Below are positions 23,954 through 35,034 of a stretch of 64,000 nt of DNA, piece after piece. The DNA is from Dermatophagoides farinae (taxonomy: Eukaryota > Arthropoda > Arachnida > Sarcoptiformes > Pyroglyphidae), in the NCBI RefSeq assembly GCF_024713945.1, contig NC_134678.1, positions 6,138,001-6,202,000 on the forward strand, read 5' to 3'. The notes beneath the pieces are model-generated. The model was not told the DNA's origin and did no database searches. It saw only the letters and a program-made list of their open reading frames with translations. The translations under genes were made by a program, and so were the position numbers. Within the stretch, counting starts at the first letter, position 1, and each line of letters opens with the position of its first letter.

Positions 23954-26430
23954 TCATATATCCACATTAATTTCAACACGAGATAGAATTTTCTTTTGAT
24001 TATTTTCATCTTTGATTTGTTCGTATGTTAATAACGAAACACCAAGTTGATCCTCCTGTATAAATAAAAATTTTTGAAATTTTGTGGAAAAAAAATTTGA
24101 TTTGATTCTTGACTTACTTTTGAAAATGGTTGTGCCATTTGTTTGAGAAATTTTCTGGTTATCTGTGTAGATTCTTCGATACTCAAATTTAATACTCCTT
24201 TGCTCATATTTGATTGAATCCATTTCGGTAATTTTTTTAGCTTATCTTCTCTGGCAAATCTCTGAAAATAAAAGTGACAAAAAAGGTTTAAATTTAGACA
24301 TTTTATCCTATATATATACATGATATTTATATACCTTATCGGCAAAACACATAATACCATAATCAGTCTTGCCTCGAACTGCTCGACCAACACATTGAGC
24401 AGCATGTCGCATAGCATCGAATGTTAAGAAATCGCTTTCTTTTATCTGATAATTATCACATAAATATTCAAGTCGAGCTTTTAAGATTCTCGATTGAGTG
24501 TAGACAAAAGGAATGCCAAACATAATCACACATCTTCCTTTGTGATGGTCAAAATCGATTCCTTCGGAAATTTTACCACGAGCAACAGAAAGAAGCACCG
24601 CACCTCTACCATTTTCACAGGCACGAACATAATTGTTGAGCGCCAAAGATGTTTCTGAAGCATCTTGAGTTTCAATGAAAAGCAGCTTGTTCTTTTGAAT
24701 AGAATCAATGATACCTTGTTCATACCAAGATGCAATTATCTGTTCCATATAAATATAGCTTGTAAAAAAACAAACGATTCCATCCGGAACAATGGCAGAC
24801 ATTTCGACCAAAAGAATGCCGTAATTACGTATTACTGACATATCATTACGGGTTTCAAATTTGGATGTCATAGGAACTTGATCATTTCCTTTAGTCACAA
24901 TCAAAGGACAAATACATTGTCGATGTAAGCTCATGGTGAAAGTTGCAGCTACAATAGGATTGAAATCTAGCATTTTAGGATACATTTCAATAGGTGACAA
25001 AGTTCCCGATGTAATTATTACAGATTGAAATCTTTCAAAAACTGGCTTAATTGCTAATGAGGCATCCAAACAGCTGAAATGAAGAATAGGGTTCGGCACG
25101 TTAGGTGTACGATCTTCGAACGGTTCAATGATGATGGTGAATCCCCTTAAATATGTGCTAACTAAAGTAGCGAAATTACATAATAAAGTTAAAGGAGTAA
25201 AATCGGTAATATTATTCACTTCAAGAGTTCGAATTAACGATTGGATGCGTTCGGAACAAAATCTCAAAGGTTTTCGATCAATGGTCATTTTGTTATGAAT
25301 ATCTTTCAAGAATGCGGCTGGACTTTCTTTTACTACATGTTGAATTCTCAGACGTAATTTCATATATTCAAGAAGATATTTAAGGAATCGAATAAAATTT
25401 TCCGCTTTACGTATATTTCCCGGTAGGGCTTCATTCAGAATGTCACCAGGTAGAATAGGATTTGCCAAGAATGTATCGGTCTTTTGGGCTATATAAGCTT
25501 CACGAAGCCCCTCAACCAATCTATTATATTCGGTTTCAAGTTTGTTTTCATCAACTTCTTTGATCTTTTGGATTTCTTCTTGTAGAGTAGTTATATTAGA
25601 TTGACACTTTTGCAGAATCTTTTTATTTATGGTAACACTCATCGATTCGATGCATACATTGTCAATATTATGTGCTTCGTCGAAAACGATAACAGAACTT
25701 TTTGTTAACTCTTTGGACACGAGTTTGGCGATTTTTGGGTCCAACAGATAATAATAACTGTAGACGATTACATTGGCATAAGATAAGGCCCCGCGAGCCA
25801 AGAAATAAGGACAATATCCCATTTTTCTTCCCAAATCTTTAAGATCATCAATGTTGTAAATGCCATTTGGAAAGACGAATTCGCGGCCTTCATTTTCAAA
25901 TTTTTCAAAAAAACTACACAGTTTACTTGAATCATCGCGGTTCCTCTGTCGTTTATGCGATGCAGTCATACTAAAACATAAACCATCAACAGCTTTTCCT
26001 TCTTTTTCTTTGCTAGCGATCGGATGAATGCAAAGATTTTTTCGCGAAGTCAAACACAAACCAACAAGTGCATCATCATTATTAACTTCTATGTAATATT
26101 CATGTAATTTTCGTAATTCTTCAACGACCTTTTCGATTTCCGGTATCGTACGCGAACAATATATTAGCTTTTTCAATGAATTTGGATGTTGTTTCAGATA
26201 TGCCACAATCAATGATAATAATGAAGTAGTTTTACCGGTACCCGAAGGCATTTCCAATACCCCATGGCCTTTGGCGTCCAGACATTTTTTCAGATGACAC
26301 ATATAAGAGTATTGTTCTGGATATATATAATTATAAGGAAAATAAACATCCAATCCATCTATCTTTAGCCTAGGAATATATTGATAATAATAAAGGTTAG
26401 ATTATGAATTTTCAAAATTATTTACCTCAT
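23954..26430 (-). CDS. ERCC2: TFIIH helicase XPD (ERCC2)
   Basis: 5'-3' iron-sulfur DNA helicase of TFIIH, needed for nucleotide excision repair and for anchoring the CAK module. Exons 26426..26430 (5 nt, ATGAG), 24335..26369, 24118..24261, 23954..24055; 2286 nt, 761 aa (human 760). Motifs: Walker [13 protein letters not shown], the Fe-S cysteines in [10 protein letters not shown]-like, [14 protein letters not shown] and [10 protein letters not shown] segments, [28 protein letters not shown], and the helicase motif VI block [18 protein letters not shown]. Similarity to human XPD is very high throughout. The 5-nt first coding exon supplies Met and part of Arg, restoring the family start [14 protein letters not shown]. 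It is convergent with the BUBR1-like gene (85 bp) and divergent from GTF2H5. Confidence 0.96.
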
Positions 26431-26608
26431 TTTCGATTTTCAATGATTCAAAATGTCGCGTGCAATATTTTTCACTATATTCGATTAATGGTATATTTGA
26501 ACGGCATGTATGAGTTAATAGAAAAAATTAACAAAGCATGTGAGAGCTAAAACATTTTATTTAGTTTTGACAAGATACATAAAGTTGAATTTATTTATTT
26601 TTTGGGTG
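26431..26608. promoter_or_regulatory. 178-bp bidirectional promoter of XPD and GTF2H5
   Basis: Only 178 bp separate the start codons of two genes for subunits of the same complex. Both promoters and 5' UTRs must fit here or extend into the coding regions. No TATA box is clear; the sequence is AT-rich, with AATATTTTTC near 26464. A shared promoter region is inferred from spacing alone. Confidence 0.6.
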
Positions 26609-26821
26609 ATGGTTCAAATCCAAACTGGAATTTTGGTTACTTGTGATCCTGCAATGAAACAATTTTTGCTTCATCTGGATGAGACTAATGCATTAGGTCA
26701 ACGATTCGTCCTGCAAGATCTCGATGCCACTCATTTGTTGATCACTGCCGAAATATTGACTGTGTTGAAAAATCGAATTGATGATTTGATGGATCATTTT
26801 TCGTTTGTTGAAACTAATTAA
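26609..26821 (+). CDS. GTF2H5: TFIIH subunit 5 (p8/TTDA, GTF2H5)
   Basis: Small stabilising subunit of TFIIH that binds p52 and stimulates XPB. A single exon of 213 nt encodes 70 aa (human 71 aa). The protein matches the family throughout: GILVTCDPAMKQFLLHLDE, then NALGQRFVLQDLDATHLLI, then LKNRIDDLMD. The ATG at 26609 gives the normal N-terminus (MVQIQTGILV); longer in-frame reading upstream has no similarity and is probably 5' UTR. It sits 178 bp from XPD on the opposite strand and its stop codon is followed 12 nt later by the ATG of ZNHIT1, so the two are likely on one mRNA. Confidence 0.95.
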   Translation: MVQIQTGILVTCDPAMKQFLLHLDETNALGQRFVLQDLDATHLLITAEILTVLKNRIDDLMDHFSFVETN

Positions 26822-26833
26822 TTTTTATTAAAA

Positions 26834-27394
26834 ATGTATAAAAATAGCGGCAAATCATCATCCAGAATTTCTATTACTCGTAAACAATATAGAATTCTGG
26901 ATGAAAGTACTAGAAATCGAAGAAACCGGCAACATATTGAACAATTAGAACGAGATAATTTTCATGAAGATCCACATAGTAATTTGGTGATGCATAAAAA
27001 AGCACCCAAATTCGAAGATCCTACCGCACTCAATAATAATAGTAGTACAAATATCACTCCCAGACGTGTGAATGCTTACCGATCACGAATATTCACATTA
27101 AGCACATTGATCGAAGAAAATTCACGACTTTCAACGCCAAATTATTTATCGATCGCTACACGTTCGCTGAATAATTATCCGAAAAGAAAACACAATTCAA
27201 ATGATGATAAACGACAATCACAATTATCTAGCACATATTTTCCGCATATTGAAATTCCTTCGATCAAACGGCATTTTTGTAGTGTATGTGGTTTTAAAAG
27301 TAGCTACACTTGTATCATATGCGGTTTCCGTTATTGTTCATCGCATTGTTTGCAGTTACATGTCGAAACACGTTGTCTTAAATGGACTGGATGA
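26834..27394 (+). CDS. ZNHIT1: Zinc-finger HIT protein 1 (ZNHIT1, SRCAP/SWR1 subunit)
   Basis: Subunit of the SRCAP/SWR1 remodeller that exchanges H2A.Z into nucleosomes (yeast Vps71/Swc6 homologue). Single exon of 561 nt, 186 aa, longer than the 154-aa human protein because of a Ser/Asn-rich insert in the middle. The N-terminal block RRNRQHIEQLERDNFHEDPH matches RRINRQLEALENDNFQDDPH of human. The C-terminal HIT zinc finger is complete: CSVCGFKSSYTCIICGFRYC, then CLQLHVETRCLKW. Only 12 nt (with no AG that could serve as a splice acceptor) separate the GTF2H5 stop from this ATG. AATAAA-type signals follow at about 27466-27490, none between the two ORFs. Confidence 0.95.
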   Translation: MYKNSGKSSSRISITRKQYRILDESTRNRRNRQHIEQLERDNFHEDPHSNLVMHKKAPKFEDPTALNNNSSTNITPRRVNAYRSRIFTLSTLIEENSRLSTPNYLSIATRSLNNYPKRKHNSNDDKRQSQLSSTYFPHIEIPSIKRHFCSVCGFKSSYTCIICGFRYCSSHCLQLHVETRCLKWTG

Positions 27395-27612
27395 ATAATG
27401 ATAATATTTTATAATCTAATCTAATATTTGTATAAAAATCTTAATTCTATATTTTCTTTGTTTTTAAATAATAAAAAATAAATAAATAACTATAATTTTG
27501 TCATAATTTTTTTTCCTGGGAAATGTATCGTATCGTTTATCATGGATAGACACACACACACACACGAGTTCAATTAGACTCATATTTGTTTTGGATTTTA
27601 TTCACACAACCG

Positions 27613-28312
27613 ATGGCAAAATTGATTTCGAAAAAATCAATAAAAATGTGCATTTTTTGTGGACACGAAAATTTGTCAATACTATCACAGGTGAGTGTCA
27701 TTATTTTCGATTAATCAATTTTTATCCTGTCATCATCAATTTTATTTTGTCTATTAGAATGATCAATTTATGTTAATCAAAGATATCAAACCGGCAACAG
27801 CTCATCATTATTTGGTCATACCAAAAGAACATTATTCCAATATTAAATATTTGAATCGTCAACAAATACCAATGAGTAATTATCTTATCTAATGAAAAGT
27901 GTAACCAAAAAAAAATTCCATATTTCTTATTTATCATTATAGTTGAAGGATATGAAACAAATGGGCTTAGATTTCATGGAAAAAAATGTTCCAGAATTCG
28001 ATAGAAATAATTTACGGTATATTCATTTACAACAATATTTTTACATTCAATAATTGTATATATTTCTTATAGATTAGGATTCCATTGGGCACCATTCAAT
28101 TCAATCGACCATATTCATCTTCATCTTCTTTATCCATATGAACAAATGAATTGGTTACAAAATTTAATATTTAGACCGAATTCCTATTGGTTTATTGAAG
28201 TATGTTTTTTTTTTTTTTTGATTAATAATGAATAATCATCATCATCGTTAATAATTCTACATATATTTATATATAGGTTGATGAAGGAATAAAATATTTA
28301 CAAAGCAGATAA
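27613..28312 (+). CDS. HINT3: HIT-family nucleotide hydrolase, HINT3-like (one phase conflict)
   Basis: Histidine-triad hydrolase of adenosine phosphoramidates and acyl-adenylates. Exons by similarity: 27613..27690, 27758..27875, 27943..28016, 28073..28199, 28277..28312. The N-terminal zinc/fold motif CIFCGHEN, LIKDIKPATAHHYLVIPKEH, the histidine triad HIHLHL and the C-terminal SYWFIEVDEGIKYL all match HINT3. The start could be 27613 or the in-frame ATG at 27646, next to CIFC. The exon lengths sum to 433, one base too many: exon 2 ends ATGA before GTAATT, whereas exon 3 must begin in phase 0 to read LKDMKQMGLDFMEKN. A downstream acceptor at 27969-27970 is in phase but drops ten conserved residues. 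Sequence error or an unusual junction is possible. Confidence 0.8.
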
Positions 28313-28844
28313 TATAATGGGAGAAAAAAAATCGCCATATTCTCTTGTGATTCACAATTTTGCGCGCATGTTTTTCGATCTAGTTGGAAAAAATGTTATA
28401 TTGAATGAAATCATTATTGATTCTCTGGATCATATCATCGCCATGACTCAATTCTTATTCATTACTAGCCGTTAGAATTTTTTTTTTTTGGGTTAGGTCG
28501 TGTTTATATATTATTATTATTAGCCGAATGTTTTGAATAATAAAAAAAAATTAAAATTTTGAAAACAAAATTGAAAATGTTATATTCTTGATTTTGTAAT
28601 TTTCTTTCTTTTTTTTTTAAAAAAAAATCCTACAATGGTTGTGAATCTTTTTTGGTTGTGATTTCTTTTCTAAATGATCATCAAAATTAAAATTATAACA
28701 AAAAAAGTCTTATACTCGAATGGTTGTGATTTTTTTATTCTTCATTCATTCATTCATCATTCAAATCAATTAATTTGTTCAATTCAAAAATTCATTCAAA
28801 TTTATGCAAACAAATAATGATGATGGATTTGTGGCCACAACAAA
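28313..28844. other. Spacer HINT3 - 3-O-sulfotransferase
   Basis: 532 bp of AT-rich DNA between two genes on the same strand, with many poly-T and poly-A runs and an AATAAAAAA stretch near 28540 that could end the HINT3 transcript. Nothing coding seen. Confidence 0.5.
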
Positions 28845-30057
28845 ATGAAATGGTACATCCAAAATTATAATAATAAACAAAAACATGATCAACATGTCGA
28901 TAGTCTTTTATCTACTATCGATGAACAAGCTATAATCTCTCGATTAATATCCGGTACAAATAAAAATCATCATCATGAATCATTAATCAATAAAAAAATA
29001 AGAAAAAATCATTATAATTATCATAATCGAAAGGAAAAACGTTTCTTCACTAGTCTCTGTATTGTTACATTCATATTGATACTTTTAATATTGATTTTGA
29101 GTAATAATTTCAATGTGATTTTACATCATCATAAATTCATATGGCACAATCGAAGATGTAATGAAAATAATGAAACCGAAATGATTCATAAAGAAAGCCA
29201 AAAAGTGCTTCCACATTGTATAATCGTTGGTGTTCGTAAATGTGGCACTAGAGCTTTATTAGAGTTTCTTGATATTCATCCACTAATCACCAAAGTGGTA
29301 AATGAGATACATTTTTTCGATGATGAAAAACGTTTCAATCTAGGTTTAGAATGGTATCGGCAACAGATGCCCGTTACTAATCAATCGAATATTGTGATTG
29401 AAAAAACTCCAGCTTATTTTGTTACCGAATCTGTTCCGGAACGGATATATGCTATGAATGCATCTATTAAAATCATTTTGATCGTCAGAGATCCTGTCAC
29501 ACGATTGATTTCTGATTACGCTCAACTAGCCAGTAATAAAGCGAAAAAAGTTCGACATGTAGAAACATTCGAAGAAGCTGTCCTTTATCCTAATGGTAAA
29601 GTAAATTCCAGTTACAAAGGAATTAGAATCAGCATGTATGCTGTTTACTTTTCGCGATGGATTAAGGTTTGATTTGATTATTTTTTTTTCTCCTGATAAC
29701 TCTCTATTATTCATTTTGATTCAATTTTTAATATCTAGCTTTTCTCCAAGAATCAAATACATGTAGTGGATGGCGATCAATTTGTTTATGATCCATTGGC
29801 AGAACTGAAAAAAAATCGAAACATTTCTTGGCTTACCACATTTAATGCGACATGAGGATTTTATCTATAATGTTACCAAAGGATTTTATTGTATACGAAT
29901 GGATAATAATATGGAAAAATGTCTCAACAAAAACAAAGGTCGTCGACATCCAGACATAAATCCAGTTATAATTAAACGTTTACGGAAATTCTATGAACCA
30001 TATAATAAATTTTTCTTCAGTTTGGTAGGAAGACGTTTTTATTGGCCAAATCGATGA
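28845..30057 (+). CDS. HS3ST5: Heparan sulfate 3-O-sulfotransferase (HS3ST5-like), one base out of frame
   Basis: Type II Golgi enzyme that transfers sulfate from PAPS to the 3-O position of glucosamine in heparan sulfate. Exons 28845..29666 and 29739..30057. A cytoplasmic His/Asn-rich tail precedes a signal anchor at about residues 68-86. The PAPS-binding loop is IVGVRKCGTRALLEFLDIHP, where the family usually has KGG; then EIHFFDDE, IEKTPAYFVTESVPERIYAM, IKIILIVRDPVTRLISDY and GFYCIRMDNNMEKCLNKNKG, all closest to HS3ST5. Exon 2 reads HVVDGDQFVYDPLAELKK up to a run of eight A (29808-29815), after which the conserved continuation IETFLGLPHLMRHEDF is in the next frame; seven A would keep it open. 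Total length is 1141 nt, one extra base. Likely sequencing error, otherwise a recent disruption. Confidence 0.85.
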
Positions 30058-31361
30058 AAACATGCTCTTCATTCATCATCTTATTCTCAATGCGATTTTC
30101 TATGGTTGTGAAATTGTGCTTTATATAAAAAAAAACAAAATTTATTTCGTCGAAATCAATTTGAACAAAAAAAAAAACAAAATCATCATTTCATTTTTTT
30201 TTGCCATTTTCTTTTTATTTTATCATTTCGAGATTGATGAAATGGGGGGAAATGTTTACTAAAATGAATTCTTAAAAATTCAATGTTTTTTTTCTAATTA
30301 TTATTATTATATCGAATCATTAATCATTCTTTATGTTATAAATTAATAAATAAGTATAGTAGAGCAGTTTGATGATTGTGACAACAACAACAACAACGAC
30401 AAGGATTTTGAGTCAAGCATTTATATCGATTTGGGATTTGAGGAAAAAAAAAATTTTCTTTTTGTTTTAAGCAAAGAGCAAAAAAAAAATTGGAGCAATT
30501 ATTTGGAGGGAAATATAGTAATATATATTCAATACAGATGGAAACCAATCGCATACTTGATTTGAGACACAGTCTGTTTTTGTTGTGTTTTGGTAAAAAT
30601 TAAAAAAAAATGACATAGATTGGTATCAGTTTGTAAATTTGACAATTGAAGAGGATAATTTTTATATATATAGATAGAATAGATATAAAAACAATAATAA
30701 TAATAATAATAACAGAAAAAAAATTTGTAAATTTGACATAGAAAAAAAAGAAGAAAAAAGATTCAATGATGAATGAAGTTTGAGCATAATCGATATACAA
30801 TCGAACGATAATAAATTCAATTTTTTTTTCTTGAGAATAATAAATGATGAATCGAATGAACAATCAATAAAACCAACAAATGAACAATATATAGGTTTCA
30901 AAATGATAAACAACAAATTAAAAATGGTGGTTGTAAAATCATTTGTATATTATATAGACAAAGGAAAAATTAATATTGAAAAAAAAGTCAAAATCGACAA
31001 GAAAGACTGAAGAAAATGAATGAATGATTGAATGAATGAAGAATGAAAAGAAAAAAAATCAAACATTCTTTATATATATAATCGTGGGATTAAGTGGTAT
31101 AAGAAAAAAAATAGGTAAAATGGGTAAAGTTAAGTGATTTTAAAATCTTAAAAGTAAACTTTGCTTGAATCAAGAGAGAAAACAAAACAAAAAACTTTTG
31201 TATAATCAAGTAAATATTATGATGTTTTGATGTAAAATTAAATTAGACGATATTAAGACTAGTTTCATCGGAAATTTCATAAACAATATCCGATTATCAT
31301 GATGATGGTGATTATGCATGAATGTTCGTTCACTTTGCGAATTATTATGGATTATTAACGA
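30058..31361. other. Convergent spacer between 3-O-sulfotransferase and PDE7
   Basis: 1.3 kb of AT-rich DNA that should hold two 3' UTRs. It has (CAA)n at 30380-30395, (AAT)n at 30694-30713, and TTTATT motifs (minus-strand AATAAA). The predicted small peptides on both strands are Phe/Ile/Lys/Asn strings and not credible. Confidence 0.5.
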
Positions 31362-34300
31362 TTAGGCAGTATAGTTATTTAGTGAACGAATAAAAATGTC
31401 TTGAGGAACTGATCGTCGACGCTGGTTACCACCACCACGTTGTTTATTAGTAGTCAATAAATATTGATGACAAGTGTTGGCTGCTGTTACCGTTGCTTGG
31501 CCATGATTATTGCCGCCAGATATGTCAAATAAACTTGATCGACATGAATGATGCTGCCCAAAGTAACATGATTCCGGTTGATGATGGAACACTCTATTGT
31601 TCCTGTTTCTATTGCTTTTGCCTTTGGCATAGTTAATACATGTAGCCGTATTAAACCTGGTTGTCATTGCCGCTGTCATATTACTAATATTTGTTGGCTG
31701 CTGTTGTAGACTAGTTTTGAAATGTATATTTCCTTTTGGTATCTTGACATTAGGAAATGATGAACGTCTTTTGACAATATTATTATTATTATTATTATTA
31801 TTATTTTTGGCTTTCAATGAATTACAAAGCAACAATAAGGCAGTTCCTTTGGCCGTATTCAATTCATTTCTTCGAATCATGTCAATACAACCAGGTGCCG
31901 AACCACGTCGATAGAATCCGCTCTGGGGCTGTAAAAAAAATAATGATAATCATAATTAATAATTTTTTCTTCTAAAATATTGTCTTGAAGAAAGAAATCA
32001 GAAAAGAATTCCAAAATCATTAAAATGAAACAATAGAAATTTACCTTTTCATAACAAAAATTTGGCAATATCAATGCCGGTGTAGAAAGTATTGCTCCAC
32101 AATTGAATTCCGAAATAAAATCATCTTCTTCATCATCGAAATCAACATCATCATTTAATTTGACTTTTTCTTCACTATTTGTCGTCGTCATAATTATTTC
32201 TTTCGATGATGGAGGTGTTCCACAGCCATTGATACATTCAGGCTTTGAAGATTTTTCCACTGTTTGGCTAGCTTTTAATTTAGTCAATGTATTTTCAAAT
32301 AATGTAATCGATGAAAGATTGAGTGGAGATAATTTATTGTATGATTTACAACGAATAGTGGATTCAATTTCAAATTTATCCGATAAAGAAATCAATGAAT
32401 GACTATGTTTAATTCTTGATTGTTTTACATTCTCCATATTTTTCCACATATATTCATTGAAATTTAAATTATTGATTAATTGACGTGTAAGTTTTGAATC
32501 AAGAAATACATTCCATAGCTCGAACAAAGGCCTGACAATGTTTTTGAAAAAATCTGAATATAAAATAATAAAAGAATCATCAAATTTTGTACACATTAGA
32601 TTCACCTATCAATTATATTATATGTTCTTTTTATTTCACTTTTTTTTATATACCTGTCTGAGTTTTTGAGATTGTCGTTGAATTCCTATCACACATGGGA
32701 GTGACTGGCAGTCCAAGTAATTTTTCAAAATCGCCTTGTCTATAAAATTCATTACAAATCTGTTCACTCCAACGTTGACTAATTTTCCATGGACGGCATG
32801 GATTACCAAGATCAGCACATTTAAGAGCAATTTGTAAAATGAAATATTTATGCTCTTTTTTCTCCATTGAAAATGCGTTGCCAAGTTTAATATAATTGTT
32901 AAATTGATGAATGAATTCACTTTGTCGACTAATGTCGGTGGCTAAAATTAGATTTTTCAATAAAAATTTTATCTCTTTCCATTGTTTTTCATTAAAATGA
33001 TCGAATATATGTGATTCGTAAAAACATGACAATGCAAAACGCCAATGATGACTTTCCAAGACGGACAGGTTCTAAAAATAATAAAGTGGATACAAACAAA
33101 AAATAATAGAGATAATATAGACAAACAAGCATATTTAAAGTTTATAATAATAAAAATAAGGAAGTAAGATGGCATCTATCTATCATTTATGTTTACATTA
33201 TGCATAGTTGTCAGATGGCTATTTGTTGCAATTAAAAATTGTTGATTAACACCAGGATGGTCTAGATCATGTGATACGGCTGCCAATAACGAACACATTG
33301 CTTCCATAGGTGTCAAATATTGTTTAAGTTTTGACTCTTGCAGGAAACAATGCATCGCTTGGGTAACATCAGCTGCATGTACCGAATTATGATAAGGATT
33401 CGTATCATGATAACCTAGCAGGGGGTTTAGTTGGAAAAAAAATTTTATTATATTCTTCCTGTTCATTAATATAAAGTTAATAATGCTTACCCTTTTCAAG
33501 ATAATCTAAAAATTATAATTTAAAAAAAAGTGAATAAAATTATGATATATAAATACTTTAATATTGTAAAACACATTTAATACTTACTGAAACATCGTAA
33601 AACATTAATCAAATCAAGATTAAATATTTCGATGAAACGATATTCTTTGAAAAAATACAACAATAGACTAGATAGTGAATGACCGCTAGTCAATACATCG
33701 AATGAAAATGTATTGAAACTCCATTGATAAGAATATTTCAAATAACGTTGTGTGATACCATAATAGTATGGATCTAGTAATGGTATCGTTTCAGGATGTA
33801 TACTTTGTTGAAGACTTTTTCGTCTTCGTAATGCCAATAATAGGTATACACTTCGACGATCGAGCTCATCCGATTGGCTTCCTAAAAATAGCAATTTTGA
33901 ATTAATAATTATTAATTATATAATATATATATGGATGCATGAATAAGTGCAATTATGTGTTTGTCAACAATTTTTTTTTGTTTTGTTAATAATTATAGTC
34001 ATCATTTTTATGATAATTACTTTCTTTCGATGATGCAAGCAATGCATTATTATTATCAACCAGAATACTTTGTTGAGCAGCATTTTGAGATTCTAAGTTC
34101 GAATGTTGTTGTTGTTGTTGTTGTAATTGTTGTTATTGATCATGACGATATGCAATAACATGACAATGTTAATTTCATACCAATATAGGATACAAATAAC
34201 GTTAATGAATATGACAGAAAAAAAATCATTGAATGAATGAATGAATAAATGAATGAAAAAAAAAAATTATCCAAAACAAACCTATGGCCCATGTAAAACA

Positions 34301-35019
34301 TAATGTTTGGTCATCCTGAGAAGTGACGTTGATGATCGTCGATTCCACTCGCTAAGGAAACATAACAAATACAAAGTATAATGAAATGATGACAATGTAA
34401 CCAAAATGAAAATGATGATGATGATGATGATGATAATAATTCAAGAAAATTATTTGGAACATGGAAAAGAAAGAGAATGAAATGAAAAATTAATAAATGA
34501 ATAGGATTTTTTGGGCCATACAAATTCAAGTGAATTATTTACATTTATAATAAATTGGAATGAATGAAAATATTATACACACTATACTATACTATTATAT
34601 ATTGTGTTAGATAATGAATGTATGGAATAATCAAAACCATATTATTTGTTTAATTGAATAATGATGAAAATCATTCCTTTTTCTTATTATCATCCTAATT
34701 ATTCATTAATATAATGGACATCTAACCACATCATCATATAGCTAATAATAATAATTTACATTTTCAAACAACAAATCATATATAATGATGATGGTACATA
34801 ATAAATCTTATCTTATCATTAACATTTATCAGGAACGAAAAAACTACAAATAAAAAAGATTTATTGCTTATCATTTACCGTATTATGTCCAAAATGTTGA
34901 ACCAAAGTCCATTCACAAGGACTGAATTTATTGTTGTCATTTTCGAGTGAATGTCGTCGGGTTTGATTGAAACGCATACAAGTACTATATGGTATCATAA
35001 TAGCAGAACACTTTTTACA
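31362..35019 (-). CDS. PDE7: cAMP phosphodiesterase, PDE7 type (5' end not found)
   Basis: Class I cyclic-nucleotide phosphodiesterase; PDE7 enzymes prefer cAMP. Exons found: 34879..35019 (least certain), 34282..34351, 33588..33881, 33491..33505, 33197..33414, 32654..33071, 32045..32553, 31362..31928; 2232 nt, 743 codons in phase plus stop. The catalytic domain shows [20 protein letters not shown], the metal-binding [42 protein letters not shown] and [13 protein letters not shown], all nearest PDE7A/B. Before it, [17 protein letters not shown] fits PDE7 NWNFDIFLFDRLTNGNSL. The tail of about 330 residues after the catalytic domain is acidic, then Asn-rich, and much longer than in vertebrate PDE7. 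Exon 33491..33505 is a 15-nt microexon. Exons upstream of 35019, including the start codon, were not located. Confidence 0.88.
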
Positions 35020-35034
35020 CTGATGGTTTCTCAG

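Noticed and set aside
26608-26620. GGTTCAAATCC, resembling a tRNA B box
   Set aside because: It lies at the conserved start of GTF2H5 and no A box or cloverleaf can be drawn around it.
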